Shown: piece after piece, positions 9,313-18,351 of the stretch
Layout: the number at the start of each line of letters is the position of its first letter
How positions within the stretch are numbered: position 1 is the stretch's first letter
Assembly: GCA_023428905.1 (NCBI GenBank)
Contig: JAEYWP010000016.1
Span: forward strand, 434,001 to 498,000
Origin: Verrucomicrobiota bacterium
GTDB taxonomy: Bacteria > Verrucomicrobiota > Verrucomicrobiia > Opitutales > Opitutaceae
Direction of reading: 5' to 3'
DNA: 64,000 bases
Notes under the pieces: generated by a model
Database searches by the model: none
What the model saw: the letters and a program-made list of their open reading frames with translations, nothing else
What the model was told of the DNA's origin: nothing
Program-made: the position numbers and the translations under genes

Positions 9313-10929
9313 TCAGGCCACTTGTCGCAAGGGCTGGCCCCGCAACATCGCTTCCTCGCTGTCGAGCAGGTGTTGGAGGGGCCGGTGCACCTCGTCGGAT
9401 ATCGCGTCGCGAGTGCGAAGGTCATCGATCGCACTGCGCTCTGCTGCGAGCGCGCGCTGGCGGTAGATGCGTTCCACCGCCAGACGCCGGCGTGCGCTGG
9501 TGCGCGACTCGCCCTCGGCCGACAGTTCCGCCAGGCGCCGTTCGTATTCCCCGAGCACCGCGCGCACCGCAGCCTCCTCCTCCGTGGTGGTGGCCTCCTG
9601 TTCGATTTGCCGCAGGACACGAAGCCCTGCTTCCACCGCGGTGATGCGCGCGAGTTTTTCCTCGCGCTGCTGGGTGTCGTCCTCCCTCAGGCCGAGGGTG
9701 CGAATCAACCAGGGCAGGGTGGTGCCCTGAAGGACGAGGGTGACCACGATCACCCCAAACGAGAGAAAAATGACCAGGTCGCGACCCGGCAGCGGCGAGC
9801 CATCCGGCAGGACGAGCGGAATGGAAAGCGCGGCAGCGAGGGTGACCGAGCCGCGCATGCCGGCCCAGGCACCGACGGTGACTGCCTGCCACGGCGGAGG
9901 AGTCTCCAGGCGCCTCACCTGCGGGATCAGGAATGGCAGGTAGGCACCGGGAAAGAACCAGACTACGCGCGCGAGGATCGTCACCCCCGTGACCAGGGCG
10001 GTGAAGGCAAGCAGGTCGCCCCAGGGGAACTGTGACTGCACCGCGCCGACGAGGCGCGGGAACTCCAGCCCCAGCAGGACAAAAGCCATCCCATTGAGCC
10101 AGAAGAGCAGGACCGCCCAGACGGTAAAGGTGGTTTGCCGCGTCTCCACATCCATCTTCAAGGGGTCGCGCCAGCCTGAATACAGGCCCGCCGCCACGAC
10201 GCTGAGGACGCCGGAAACGCCGGCCGCGTCCGCGCCGATGTACGCCGCATAGGGAGTGAGCAGCGAGAGCGTGACCTCCACCGCCGCATCCGAGTTCTGT
10301 GTTCTGATCAGGGCATCGCGGAGTTTGCCCACGGCGAATGCCAGGAGCAGTCCCAAGCCCAGGCCGCCGAGCGCCACCCACAAGAACTGCAGGGTGGCAT
10401 CCGTGACGGAGAAGGAACCCGCCAGCGCTGCTCCCAGCGCGAAACGAAAGGCCACCAGGCCCGTCGCATCGTTCATCAGGCTCTCCCCATTCAGCACGAT
10501 CCGGATGCGGGTCGGAACCCGGAGCCGGGCGGTGATGGCGTTGACCGCGACCGCATCCGTCGGGGAGACGACGGCCCCGAGCGCGAAGGCCAGGGCGAGG
10601 GGGACTCCGGGGATGAGGGCATGCACCGCTAGACCGACCGCCACGGTCGTGAAGACCACCAGTCCGGTCGACAGCAGCAGAATGGGACGTCGCGCGGCCA
10701 GGAAATCGCGGAGCGGCATCAGCCAGCCATCCGAGAAAAGCAGGGGAGGCAGGAAACAGAGGAAGAAGATGTCCGGGTCTAGGATGACGCCCTCGTATCC
10801 AGGCACCCACGACGCGGCGAGTCCACCCGCCACGTAGGTGATGGGTGCGGGCCACGGACACCGACGGGCGACCACCCCGAGCCCGGTTGTGAGAAGAATG
10901 AGAAGGAGCGCTTGGTCGAAGGTAGTCAT
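9313..10929 (-). CDS. CPA1-family Na+/H+ antiporter
   Basis: About 538 aa. Roughly 12 hydrophobic segments occupy the first ~400 residues, with family motifs FLPPLLFSDGW, ALGAVVSPTDAVAV, NGESLMNDATGLVAFR and GMRGSVTLAAAL. A hydrophilic, charged C-terminal tail of ~130 residues (two Glu-rich helices) is probably a cytoplasmic regulatory domain. The protein exchanges Na+ (or K+) for H+ across the inner membrane. The frame is open to 11022, but ATG 10929 (MTTFDQALLLILL) starts directly at the first membrane helix. It is convergent with the amidohydrolase, 16 bp apart. Confidence 0.9.
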   Translation of the reverse strand: MTTFDQALLLILLTTGLGVVARRCPWPAPITYVAGGLAASWVPGYEGVILDPDIFFLCFLPPLLFSDGWLMPLRDFLAARRPILLLSTGLVVFTTVAVGLAVHALIPGVPLALAFALGAVVSPTDAVAVNAITARLRVPTRIRIVLNGESLMNDATGLVAFRFALGAALAGSFSVTDATLQFLWVALGGLGLGLLLAFAVGKLRDALIRTQNSDAAVEVTLSLLTPYAAYIGADAAGVSGVLSVVAAGLYSGWRDPLKMDVETRQTTFTVWAVLLFWLNGMAFVLLGLEFPRLVGAVQSQFPWGDLLAFTALVTGVTILARVVWFFPGAYLPFLIPQVRRLETPPPWQAVTVGAWAGMRGSVTLAAALSIPLVLPDGSPLPGRDLVIFLSFGVIVVTLVLQGTTLPWLIRTLGLREDDTQQREEKLARITAVEAGLRVLRQIEQEATTTEEEAAVRAVLGEYERRLAELSAEGESRTSARRRLAVERIYRQRALAAERSAIDDLRTRDAISDEVHRPLQHLLDSEEAMLRGQPLRQVA

Positions 10930-11080
10930 TCCGGCTGCAATCTCGCAGTTCGCGCGCCAATCACCGCAACCACCGGCCGGGAGCGATAGGTTTAACGAGG
11001 TGCAAGCGGCAGCGAGGGTCAAGGGTCCCGGGTTTCCGTGCCTGCCGCGTTGCCGTCACCCCGCCGGCGTGGGGGAAAAC

Positions 11081-11172
<92 letters not shown>

Positions 11173-11246
11173 GAAAGTGAGGGGGACAGGCAAACTTCGG
11201 CCCACCCCGAGCGCAAGGGCAATTTTCAGGCCCCGGCAGAGAATGC

Positions 11247-11708
11247 TTAGTCCTTCAGTTCGACCACGATCTGGATTTCCACGGTGGAATTCCGCGGCAG
11301 CCCGGGCACGGCCACTGCTGCGCGGGCGTGCTTGCCGGCGTCCCCAAAGACCGCGACCAACAGGTCGCTCGCCCCGTTGATCACCGCAGGGCTGTCGGCA
11401 AAGCCGCTGATCGCATTGACAAACCCGTTCACCATCACGACCCGCCCGACCTTCTCGAGCGAACCCACCGCCGCCTTGATGTTGGCCAGGGTATTAAGCG
11501 TGCAAATACGGGCGGACTCGTAGCCGGTCTGGACGGTCTGTTCCCGTCCCACCTGGCCGGTGTGCGTCATCTGTCCATTCTGCGCACTGATGGTGCCGGC
11601 GCAGAAAAGCAGGTTTCCGGTCCGCACCGTGGGCACGTAGTTGCCCGCCACCGGCGGGGCATCGGGGAGCTTGAGACCGAGTTCAGCGAGCTTCGATTCG
11701 GGATTCAT
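11247..11708 (-). CDS. RidA (YjgF/YER057c/UK114) family enamine/imine deaminase
   Basis: 153 aa, slightly longer than classic RidA (~130 aa). Family features are visible: PPVAGNYVPTVRTGNLLFCAG, GQVG, and the C-terminal ARAAVAVPGLPRNSTVEIQ with the Arg that binds the substrate carboxylate. RidA proteins clear reactive enamines released by PLP enzymes. The form VRTGNLLFCAG with the extended N-terminus is the subgroup near TdcF/Rid. Start ATG at 11708; the longer open frame to 12401 runs antisense to the amidase. Divergent from the amidase, 108 bp apart. Confidence 0.9.
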   Translation of the reverse strand: MNPESKLAELGLKLPDAPPVAGNYVPTVRTGNLLFCAGTISAQNGQMTHTGQVGREQTVQTGYESARICTLNTLANIKAAVGSLEKVGRVVMVNGFVNAISGFADSPAVINGASDLLVAVFGDAGKHARAAVAVPGLPRNSTVEIQIVVELKD

Positions 11709-11816
11709 GCAGGCCGACTGTCCGGGGAACCGGACCCGGAGCGCAAGCCTCGGGGCGGACGGGACGAAGATGCCGGTGATTGCGAATAGGCGGCACTGCT
11801 GCACGTTGGTCCCGAC

Positions 11817-13100
11817 ATGGCTGAGCATTCGACCCGCACAATCAAGGAATGGCAGGCACTCGCGGCTCGCAGCCCGGGAGAGGCCGCTCGCGTGCTCGCG
11901 CGCGGTCTTGAGGCGCAGTTGAACGACACCCAGCGGCGAGCCGCCTTGACCGGCATCGTGGACGAAGCACGCCTGGCCGCGGCCTTCGAACGGGTGGCGA
12001 ACACCATCGCACCGCTGGCGGGCGCACCTTATGTTCTGAAGGACCTCTTTTTCACCGCCAACGACCCGCTTCGGGCAGGGGGCAAACTCCCCGAGTCGCT
12101 GATTCCCCCGCGGCCCCGGGACAGCAAACTGCCGCATGCACTGCGCGGCTTTGGCGCGATCCTTGCCGCCAAGGCGCATTTGCACGAATTCGCCTACGGA
12201 CTCACGGGTGAAAACCCGCACTACGGCAACGTTGTGCATCCCCGTTTTCCAGACCGCACCAGCGGCGGATCGAGCAGTGGGTCCGCCGCCGCGGTGGCTT
12301 CCGGGGTGGTGCCGTTTTCGGTGGGCACCGATACTGGCGGGTCTATCCGAGTACCGGCCGCGTTCTGTGGGCTCTACGGTTTTCGCACGCCAGCGTTGCA
12401 TCCGCTGATTGCCGATGCCTTTCCGCTGGCTCCTTCCTTCGATACCGCCGGCTGGTTTACGACAGTGCCGGATGACCTGTTGCTCCTCAACCGCTACCTA
12501 GTCGGCAAACCCCCCGTGGCGGAACGCGCGCCACGCGGTTGCTTCATCGGTTTTGATGCCTTTGGCGTCACCGCTGATCCGGACGTCGCCGCCGCGGTGC
12601 GCACGGTCAGTGAACGCCTTGCCTTTCCCGCGGACGCCGAAACGGCGCAGCAGCTGGCCCAGGCCTTTCGCGGATCAGGGGAGGCCTACGGGGTGCTCCA
12701 GAGCATTGAAGCGTATGCCGTGCACGAGGCCTGGCTGGATGCGCACAAAGCGCACTATGGCGAGGCGGTCTGGTCTCGGATCGATCGGGGACGGCGGTGG
12801 TCACCGGAGCAGGTGCAGAAGGCCAGGATCCGACACACCATCGTGCGAACGACGTGGGCCAGTTTCTTTCTGACTTATGATTATCTGGTGATGCCGATCG
12901 CTCCGTTTCCGGCCCTGTCCCATACGGCACTGAGCCAGGAAAACCGTGACCGACTCCTCAATGTGAATACACCGGTCAGCCTGGGCGGCCTGCCGGTCGT
13001 GGTGATCCCGGTCTCGCTCCCGGGAGGTTTGAGCACCGCGGTTCAGGTGGTGATTAACTCGCCCCTGAGCCCGGTCGTCGCCGCTGTCCTGCAGCGTTGA
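11817..13100 (+). CDS. Amidase-signature-family hydrolase
   Basis: 427 aa with the Ser-cisSer-Lys triad of the amidase signature family: Lys in VLKDLFF (~residue 74), Gly/Ser-rich loop DRTSGGSSSGSAAAVASG (cis-Ser) and nucleophile Ser in GTDTGGSIRVPAAF. It would hydrolyse a linear amide or carbamate, as in GatA, allophanate hydrolase or AtzF. It lacks GatB/GatC neighbours, so a tRNA amidotransferase role is unlikely. Start ATG 11817. It stands between ridA and DJ-1 genes, both convergent or divergent to it, so it is probably transcribed alone. Confidence 0.88.
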   Translation: MAEHSTRTIKEWQALAARSPGEAARVLARGLEAQLNDTQRRAALTGIVDEARLAAAFERVANTIAPLAGAPYVLKDLFFTANDPLRAGGKLPESLIPPRPRDSKLPHALRGFGAILAAKAHLHEFAYGLTGENPHYGNVVHPRFPDRTSGGSSSGSAAAVASGVVPFSVGTDTGGSIRVPAAFCGLYGFRTPALHPLIADAFPLAPSFDTAGWFTTVPDDLLLLNRYLVGKPPVAERAPRGCFIGFDAFGVTADPDVAAAVRTVSERLAFPADAETAQQLAQAFRGSGEAYGVLQSIEAYAVHEAWLDAHKAHYGEAVWSRIDRGRRWSPEQVQKARIRHTIVRTTWASFFLTYDYLVMPIAPFPALSHTALSQENRDRLLNVNTPVSLGGLPVVVIPVSLPGGLSTAVQVVINSPLSPVVAAVLQR

Positions 13101-13103
13101 GCA

Positions 13104-13643
13104 TCAGGCGCAGATCGCCTTGGCGACCTCCACGGATTTTTCCGGGGAGATCAGTTTTTCCACCAGCATAAGGCCAAAGTCCAGGGCGGTGCCCGCTCCA
13201 CGGGACGTGATGATGTGCCCGTCCACCACCACACGCTCGTCGGCCAGGATGGCGGGCAGTTCCTTGGCCACGGACGGGTGGGCGGTGTAACGTTTGCCGT
13301 CCAGGAGCCCCGCCATGTTCAGCACCGTGGGCGCCGCACAAATCGCCGCGAGCCAGCGGCCTGCCGCAGCTTGGCTGCGTACCAGGTCGAGGACGCGCGG
13401 ATCGGTCCGCAGATTGATCACGCCCGGGCCTCCGGGGAGAAATAGCAGGTCGAAGGTGCGGCCCCGGACGGACGCGAGGGTCACATCCGCGTGCACGATG
13501 ATACTGCTGCGACCTGTGACGTGGAAATTGTCTGCGAGCGAGGCGATCGTCACCTCGACCCCGGCGCGCCGGAGGACGTCGATCGGGGTGACTGCTTCGA
13601 TTTCTTCAAAACCTTCAGGCAGGAGGGTGAGAACGGTGGGCAT
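13104..13643 (-). CDS. DJ-1/PfpI family protein
   Basis: 179 aa. Family features are the early Glu of PEGFEEIEA, LLFLPGGPGV, and the nucleophilic Cys in the elbow AAICAAPTVL. It is closest in style to YajL/ThiJ of the DJ-1 superfamily, which act as chaperone-like or deglycase enzymes in oxidative or carbonyl stress; the exact activity of the family is disputed. Start ATG 13643 was chosen from a longer open frame (to 14123) because it begins with MPTVLTLLPEGFEE, the normal family start. Convergent with the amidase, only 3 bp from its stop. Confidence 0.9.
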   Translation of the reverse strand: MPTVLTLLPEGFEEIEAVTPIDVLRRAGVEVTIASLADNFHVTGRSSIIVHADVTLASVRGRTFDLLFLPGGPGVINLRTDPRVLDLVRSQAAAGRWLAAICAAPTVLNMAGLLDGKRYTAHPSVAKELPAILADERVVVDGHIITSRGAGTALDFGLMLVEKLISPEKSVEVAKAICA

Positions 13644-13733
13644 CCTGGCAAAGGAACGTGCCCCGCGCCGATAGGCAAGGAGGCGATCCGGGTGCGCGCT
13701 TTCCATCCGACGGATGGGCTGTACGCTGCCTTC

Positions 13734-14645
13734 GTGACCCTCTCCCCGTCTCCTCCTGGTCTTTCCACCGCACCCCGCCAGGTGGCGCTCTTTGGCGCCG
13801 GTTATGTTGGAACGGCGCTCGCACGGGTACTGCTCGAGCGGGGCCAGCGGGTGATCGCTCTGACACGCAACCCGGAACGGGCGGCTGAGCTCTCCGCCGC
13901 CGGTGCCCGGGTGGTGGTGGCAGATCTGGCCAGTCCTGCCTGGCACGGGGAAATCGGCACGGTCGATGGCGTGGTCAACTGCGTGAGCTCCGGTGGGGGC
14001 GGCCCGGATGGGTACCGCCACAGTTACGTCGAGGGCGCCCGCTCGATCCTCACCTGGCTGGCCAGGGTGGGACCTCCCGAGGCGCTGGTCTACACCAGTA
14101 GCACCTCCGTGTATCCACAGCACGGTGGCGTGGTGGACGAGGACTCACCGACTGACGCGGCGGTCGGCAACGCACTTTTTCTTCTGGAGGCGGAACGCCT
14201 GATGGCGGGCGCCCCTGCGAGCGGCCGGGCCCGGCGGGCCTGTATCCTGCGGCTGGCGGGAATCTATGGCCCCGGTCGTCACCACCTCCTCGATCAATTG
14301 AGGGTAGGGACCATGGCCTTCCCCGGGCGGGGTGACCATCGCCTGAACCTGGCGCACCGAGATGACATTGTGGCGGCGCTCCTCCTGGCGCTGGAGCAGG
14401 GGCCCGACGGGGCGACGACTCTGAACGTGGCGGACGATGCACCCACGCCCAAGGCAGAGGTCGTCGCCTGGCTCGCGGCTCGGCTCGGTGTGCCAGCGCC
14501 CGTCTTCTCGGGTGTGACCATGCCCGGGCGCCGGGCGGAGACGCCGGACCGGACGGTGTGCAACCGCCGAATCAAGCAGGTCCTGGGCTGGCGGCCGCGA
14601 TATCCGGATTTCAGGGCCGGTTACGAAGCGATACTTGGTGCTTGA
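13734..14645 (+). CDS. NAD(P)-dependent epimerase/dehydratase-like SDR
   Basis: 303 aa Rossmann protein of the extended SDR type. The nucleotide loop is ALFGAGYVGTALA, followed by a catalytic Ser/Thr region in VYTSSTSVYP. The expected YxxxK active site is not obvious, as in the YeeZ-like subgroup. The start is GTG at 13734 (MTLSPSPPG), since no ATG lies between it and the nucleotide loop; no clear Shine-Dalgarno is present. Role unassigned; YeeZ-type proteins are often annotated as sugar-nucleotide epimerases without proof. It is followed by ybaB after 78 bp. Confidence 0.75.
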   Translation: MTLSPSPPGLSTAPRQVALFGAGYVGTALARVLLERGQRVIALTRNPERAAELSAAGARVVVADLASPAWHGEIGTVDGVVNCVSSGGGGPDGYRHSYVEGARSILTWLARVGPPEALVYTSSTSVYPQHGGVVDEDSPTDAAVGNALFLLEAERLMAGAPASGRARRACILRLAGIYGPGRHHLLDQLRVGTMAFPGRGDHRLNLAHRDDIVAALLLALEQGPDGATTLNVADDAPTPKAEVVAWLAARLGVPAPVFSGVTMPGRRAETPDRTVCNRRIKQVLGWRPRYPDFRAGYEAILGA

Positions 14646-14723
14646 GAAATCCCGGCGGTTGCGAGCGACTTGGAGGCTGTCCCTCCGGGACGTCGTTTTC
14701 TCATCCTCAACCCTCCCAATTCC

Positions 14724-15032
14724 ATGGCCGGCGTCGGCAAGCTCCTCAAACAAGCACAGAAGATGCAGCGTCAGATCGAGACGCTCCAATCCGAACTCGA
14801 GAAGAAAGAAATCGAGGTCACCAGCGGCGGCGGCGCAGTGAAGGTGAAGATCAACGGCGCGGGCAAATTCCTCTCGCTCGAGCTGGATCCTGAGTTCCTC
14901 AAGGAAGATCCGAAACTGGTCGGCGAAACCATTCTCGGCGCAGTCCAGGACGCCTCCAAGCAGGCCAAGGAGACCAACGACGCGGAAATGCAGAAGGTGA
15001 CGTCAGCCTTCCAGATGCCGGGTCTGTTCTAA
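14724..15032 (+). CDS. ybaB: YbaB/EbfC nucleoid-associated protein
   Basis: 102 aa. It has the usual length and layout: MAGVGKLLKQAQKMQ, an early coiled helix, then GGGAVKVKINGAG and an acidic-to-basic C-terminal helix ending MPGLF. YbaB forms dimers that bind DNA and act as a nucleoid-associated protein. It lies directly before recR (134 bp), the classic ybaB-recR pairing. Start ATG 14724 is inside a longer open frame. Confidence 0.95.
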   Translation: MAGVGKLLKQAQKMQRQIETLQSELEKKEIEVTSGGGAVKVKINGAGKFLSLELDPEFLKEDPKLVGETILGAVQDASKQAKETNDAEMQKVTSAFQMPGLF

Positions 15033-15166
15033 GCCCGCGCGGCGGGTTTATCCCACACACGCATGGCTGCCCGAGCCGCGCTTTTGCCGACGAAAGGCGC
15101 ACCCACAGGCGCAGGGCGCCGGCGGACGGTGTTGCATTCCTCCCGCCCCGCCGCAGGGGTCCTTCC

Positions 15167-15763
15167 ATGACGCCGGCATTCGAGAAGCTGCAGAAACACC
15201 TCAAGCAGCTTCCAGGGCTGGGTTACCGCTCCGCGGAGCGCATCGCTCTGCACCTCCTCGTCGAAAAACCCGCGAGGCTCGGCACTTTGGTGGAAGCGCT
15301 GCAGGAGGCGTCGGCCGCGGTCCGACGTTGCAGCCGGTGTGGCAATCTCGCCGAGGGGGAACTTTGCGCCATCTGCGCCGACGAGCGCCGCGACTCGCGC
15401 CTGGTCTGCGTGGTCGAGCATGTGCCCGACCTCGTGGCCCTCGAACGCTCCGGCGCCTACCGGGGTGTTTACCACGTCCTTCACGGCAAGCTGTCGCCCA
15501 TCCAGGGTGTAACGCCCGAGGACCTAAATCTGGGTTCGCTGCTTCAGCGGCTGGAGCAGGGCAATGTCGGTGAACTCATCCTGGCGCTTTCAAACGACGT
15601 GGAGGGCGAGGCGACTTGCCACTACATCACGCAACACCTTGGGCCGTCCTCCGAAGTGAAGGTGACCCGCATCGGCTTCGGCCTGCCGAGTGGGGCGGGG
15701 GTCCTCTATGCGGATTCCGTAACCCTCAAGAGTGCGCTCGAGGGTCGACGGACGTATGGTTGA
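15167..15763 (+). CDS. recR: Recombination mediator RecR
   Basis: 198 aa, the normal RecR length. It has the N-terminal helix-hairpin-helix (LPGLGYRSAERIALHLL), a four-Cys zinc finger (CSRCGNLAEGELCAIC), a Toprim domain (VCVVEHVPDLVALE, LSNDVEGEATCHYI) and a C-terminal Walker-B-like segment (GFGLPSGAGVLYADSVTL). RecR works with RecO/RecF to load RecA on gapped DNA. It is downstream of ybaB in the same direction. Confidence 0.97.
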   Translation: MTPAFEKLQKHLKQLPGLGYRSAERIALHLLVEKPARLGTLVEALQEASAAVRRCSRCGNLAEGELCAICADERRDSRLVCVVEHVPDLVALERSGAYRGVYHVLHGKLSPIQGVTPEDLNLGSLLQRLEQGNVGELILALSNDVEGEATCHYITQHLGPSSEVKVTRIGFGLPSGAGVLYADSVTLKSALEGRRTYG

Positions 15764-15810
15764 ACGTGGGGAAGCCCCGCGCCGCTCGCGGAACGGGTGC
15801 CGCCGGGCAC

Positions 15811-16056
15811 CTACGTGTCTTCGTCCTCGTCTTCCTCCGCCGGCGTGCCCGCACGCAGGTCGTCAAAGAAACCCTCGTCTTCCAACACGCGCATGACCCC
15901 GTCGATCACGTGCCCGCGCTGTTCTGCGGGAATGGATGCAGAGTACAGGGTCACCATCTCGGAGATCCCTGCGCGCGCCTGTTCGCGGGACTGAACTCCG
16001 TCGAGAAAATCGTCGGCCTGATCGGCGATGCGATCGATGATCGGCTTCAGGTTCAT
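15811..16056 (-). CDS. Small acidic protein of unknown function
   Basis: 81 aa, predicted mostly helical, with an acidic tail (EEDEDEDT). No recognised domain. It begins 38 bp downstream of the end of coaD on the same strand, so it probably shares coaD's transcript. Composition is protein-like and it ends in the gap after recR, so it is likely real. No function proposed. Confidence 0.6.
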   Translation of the reverse strand: MNLKPIIDRIADQADDFLDGVQSREQARAGISEMVTLYSASIPAEQRGHVIDGVMRVLEDEGFFDDLRAGTPAEEDEDEDT

Positions 16057-16094
16057 GCCCTGACGCTACCGAGTCACGGCGGCCGCGCAAACAT

Positions 16095-16595
16095 TCAGGT
16101 GTTCCCGCCTGCGGCGCTGGCGGCGAAGGCGGTAGTCAACGCCGTGGCGACGTTTGCCGGGACAAAATGGGACACATCACCGCCGTAGCGCGCGACCTGT
16201 TTCACCAGATTGGACGAGGTATAGCTGTAGTTCTCGTTCGGCATCACGAAGATCGTTTCGATCGCGGGTTCGAGATGCCGATTCATCAGGGCCATGTTGA
16301 ATTCGAACTCGAAGTCGGAGAGGGCGCGCAGCCCGCGGATGATCGCGACCGCCTTTTGCTGGATCGCGAATTCGACGAGCAGACCGCTGAAGGTGGTCAC
16401 ACTCACGTTGGGAAATTGCGCCACGTTCGGCCGAATCATTTCCAGGCGCTGCTCCGCGGTGAACAACGGGCCCTTTCCGGGATTGTGAGCGATCGCGATG
16501 GTCACGTGCTCAAACAGGCGCGTGGCGCGGGTGAGCACGTCCAAATGCCCGTAGGTGATTGGGTCGAAGGTGCCCGGATAGATGCAGTGACGCAT
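16095..16595 (-). CDS. coaD: Phosphopantetheine adenylyltransferase
   Basis: 166 aa. The nucleotidyltransferase motif TYGHLDV (T/HxGH) follows YPGTFDP, and the family signature VAIIRGLRALSDFEFEFNMALMN and SYTSSNLVKQVARYGGDVS are present. It makes dephospho-CoA from 4'-phosphopantetheine and ATP, the fourth step of coenzyme A synthesis, in the cytoplasm. Start ATG 16595. It is followed by the small acidic ORF and is divergent from pgsA across 134 bp. Confidence 0.97.
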   Translation of the reverse strand: MRHCIYPGTFDPITYGHLDVLTRATRLFEHVTIAIAHNPGKGPLFTAEQRLEMIRPNVAQFPNVSVTTFSGLLVEFAIQQKAVAIIRGLRALSDFEFEFNMALMNRHLEPAIETIFVMPNENYSYTSSNLVKQVARYGGDVSHFVPANVATALTTAFAASAAGGNT

Positions 16596-16729
16596 GGATG
16601 AAAGGATTCTTGCTCGCGAATGGTTTCTCGGTCGTGATCGCGCGATCTGAGCATTGGCCGGGCGACCGTCCGACCATCACAGAACTGACTGCGGTGACGA
16701 GATCGTTTTGAGTCCCGCGTCGTGAACCC

Positions 16730-17320
16730 ATGAACCTGCCGAATCTGATCACACTGTCCCGCTTGCCGATGATGTTCATCATCGTGGGGCTGATGTATTG
16801 TCAGTTTCGCGGGGCGGCCTCGCTCGCGTTCTGGCTCTTCATCGCCTCCGCCATCGGCGATTGGCTGGATGGATACCTCGCGCGTCGCCAGAACCTGGTT
16901 TCAATTTTCGGAAAATTCATGGACGCGCTGACCGACAAGGTGCTGGTCCTCGGCATCATGGTTGCGCTGGTGGAGCAGCAGGTCATCCAGGTCGTGCTGG
17001 TCCTGATCGTGATCGTGCGGGAATTCATGATCTCGGGGATGCGGATGATGGCGGCCAGCAAGGGCGTGGTCGTCTCGGCAGAGCGCGGAGGAAAACTCAA
17101 AACCGTGATCCAGCTGATCGCGATCGGGGTGCTGCTCTTTGTGCCCGTGATCCACCAGGACATCATGCCTCTCACGCACTGGCCCCTCGCCTCCTTTGCA
17201 GAGGTGCTCAATCACCTCGGAGTCGTGCTCTTTATCGTAGCGACCGCCCTCACCGTGAGCTCGGGCGTCAGCTACGCGTTGAAGTACCGGACGGTCTTCA
17301 ACGAGGTCGCCCCTCGATGA
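16730..17320 (+). CDS. pgsA: CDP-diacylglycerol-glycerol-3-phosphate 3-phosphatidyltransferase
   Basis: 196 aa inner-membrane enzyme starting MNLPNLITLSRLP. It carries the CDP-alcohol phosphotransferase signature D-x2-DG-x2-AR-x8-G-x3-D-x3-D (from DWLDGYLAR to FMDALTD) that binds the metal and CDP group, and several membrane helices. It makes phosphatidylglycerophosphate, the first committed step to phosphatidylglycerol. The stop TGA overlaps the ATG of pgpA (ATGA, 17317-17320), which does the next step. Confidence 0.95.
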   Translation: MNLPNLITLSRLPMMFIIVGLMYCQFRGAASLAFWLFIASAIGDWLDGYLARRQNLVSIFGKFMDALTDKVLVLGIMVALVEQQVIQVVLVLIVIVREFMISGMRMMAASKGVVVSAERGGKLKTVIQLIAIGVLLFVPVIHQDIMPLTHWPLASFAEVLNHLGVVLFIVATALTVSSGVSYALKYRTVFNEVAPR

Positions 17321-17859
17321 GCCTGGCGCATCCGATCTGGCCGCGTTTTCTTCCGACATCGGTGGTCACTGCCTGCGCCACCCTGGGGCCGATCGGGCGC
17401 ATCCGGCACGCGCCCGGCACCTGGGGTTCCCTGGCGGGGCTGGCCTACCAGTTGGTGTTCTTCCACGCCCTGTCGTCCTCATGGGTGGGCCACCTGGTCA
17501 CCGCGCTGCTGATCGGCGCCGGCATTTGGTTCGCGATCGCGCTCTGCGCTGAGGCGGAGTTTCGTCTCGGGAAACGGGATCCCGGGGAGGTGGTGCTCGA
17601 CGAGTTTGTCGCCATGCCAATCTGCTTCCTCGGCTGGCCGGCGATGCTGGTTGAGCCGCTGGGCCGGTGGCCGATCGTGGTGTTTGTCGCTGGCTTTGTC
17701 CTCTTCCGTTTTTTCGACATCTTGAAGCCGCTCGGCATTCGGCGCCTGCAGGACCTTCCGGGAGGCCTGGGGGTGGTGGCGGACGACGTGGCGGCGGCGT
17801 TGGCCACGTGCCTCACGCTGCACCTGGCGGCGTGGGCATGGGTACGGTTCGGCGGCTGA
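17317..17859 (+). CDS. pgpA: Phosphatidylglycerophosphatase A
   Basis: 180 aa membrane protein of the PgpA family: GTWGSLAGL near the N-terminus, KRDPGEVVLDEFVAMPI, FRFFDILKPLGIRRLQDLPGGLGVVADDVAA. It dephosphorylates phosphatidylglycerophosphate to phosphatidylglycerol. The ATG overlaps the pgsA stop by 4 bp, so it is translationally coupled to the preceding pathway enzyme. The longer open frame from 16798 is a shadow of pgsA. Confidence 0.95.
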   Translation: MSLAHPIWPRFLPTSVVTACATLGPIGRIRHAPGTWGSLAGLAYQLVFFHALSSSWVGHLVTALLIGAGIWFAIALCAEAEFRLGKRDPGEVVLDEFVAMPICFLGWPAMLVEPLGRWPIVVFVAGFVLFRFFDILKPLGIRRLQDLPGGLGVVADDVAAALATCLTLHLAAWAWVRFGG

Positions 17860-17919
17860 GCGGCCGAGTTTGAAGTTGGAACTTGCGGCCGAGCCGCCAG
17901 CGTGGGGCGAAACCACGCC

Positions 17920-18351
17920 ATGAAAACGATCGCCATTCTCAATGGGCCCAATCTCGACCGTCTCGGAAAACGGGAGCCCGAGGTTTATGGTTCGGCGACC
18001 CTGGCGGATCTGGAGCGGGAACTTCGCGCCGGCTTTGCCGGGGAGGCAAAGCTCGAGTTTTTCCAGTCAAATCACGAAGGCGCCCTGATCGACCGGATCG
18101 CCACCCTGGCGGACGCAAAGGTCGACGGCCTTGTGATCAACATGGGGGCCCTGACGCACACCAGTGTTGCCCTCCGCGACGCGTTGATGGGTGCGCACCT
18201 GCCGACGGTGGAGGTCCACATCTCGAACATCTACAAGCGGGAGGCGTTTCGTCACACCTCGCTGACCGCGCCGGCCTGCATTGGCGTGATCACCGGCCTC
18301 GGATTCGAGGGTTACCACGCCGCGGTGCGCTTCCTGGTCAAGCGCGCCTAG
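17920..18351 (+). CDS. aroQ: Type II 3-dehydroquinate dehydratase
   Basis: 143 aa, the normal length. The catalytic N-terminal loop LNGPNLDRLGKREPEVYG has the Arg and Tyr of the flexible lid, the phosphate/substrate loop is INMGALTHTSVALRD, and HISNIYKREAFRH follows. INMGAL replaces the more usual INP/AxAY. The enzyme catalyses the third step of the shikimate pathway. The frame opens at 17902 (MGRNHAMK), but ATG 17920 gives the family start MKTIAILNGPN. It is 60 bp after pgpA; its stop shares the CTAG with the convergent Nif3 gene. Confidence 0.95.
   Translation: MKTIAILNGPNLDRLGKREPEVYGSATLADLERELRAGFAGEAKLEFFQSNHEGALIDRIATLADAKVDGLVINMGALTHTSVALRDALMGAHLPTVEVHISNIYKREAFRHTSLTAPACIGVITGLGFEGYHAAVRFLVKRA

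Noticed and set aside
9422..10960. 512-aa minus-strand frame in another phase
   Set aside because: Overlaps the antiporter gene in a different frame and has no membrane pattern or motifs.
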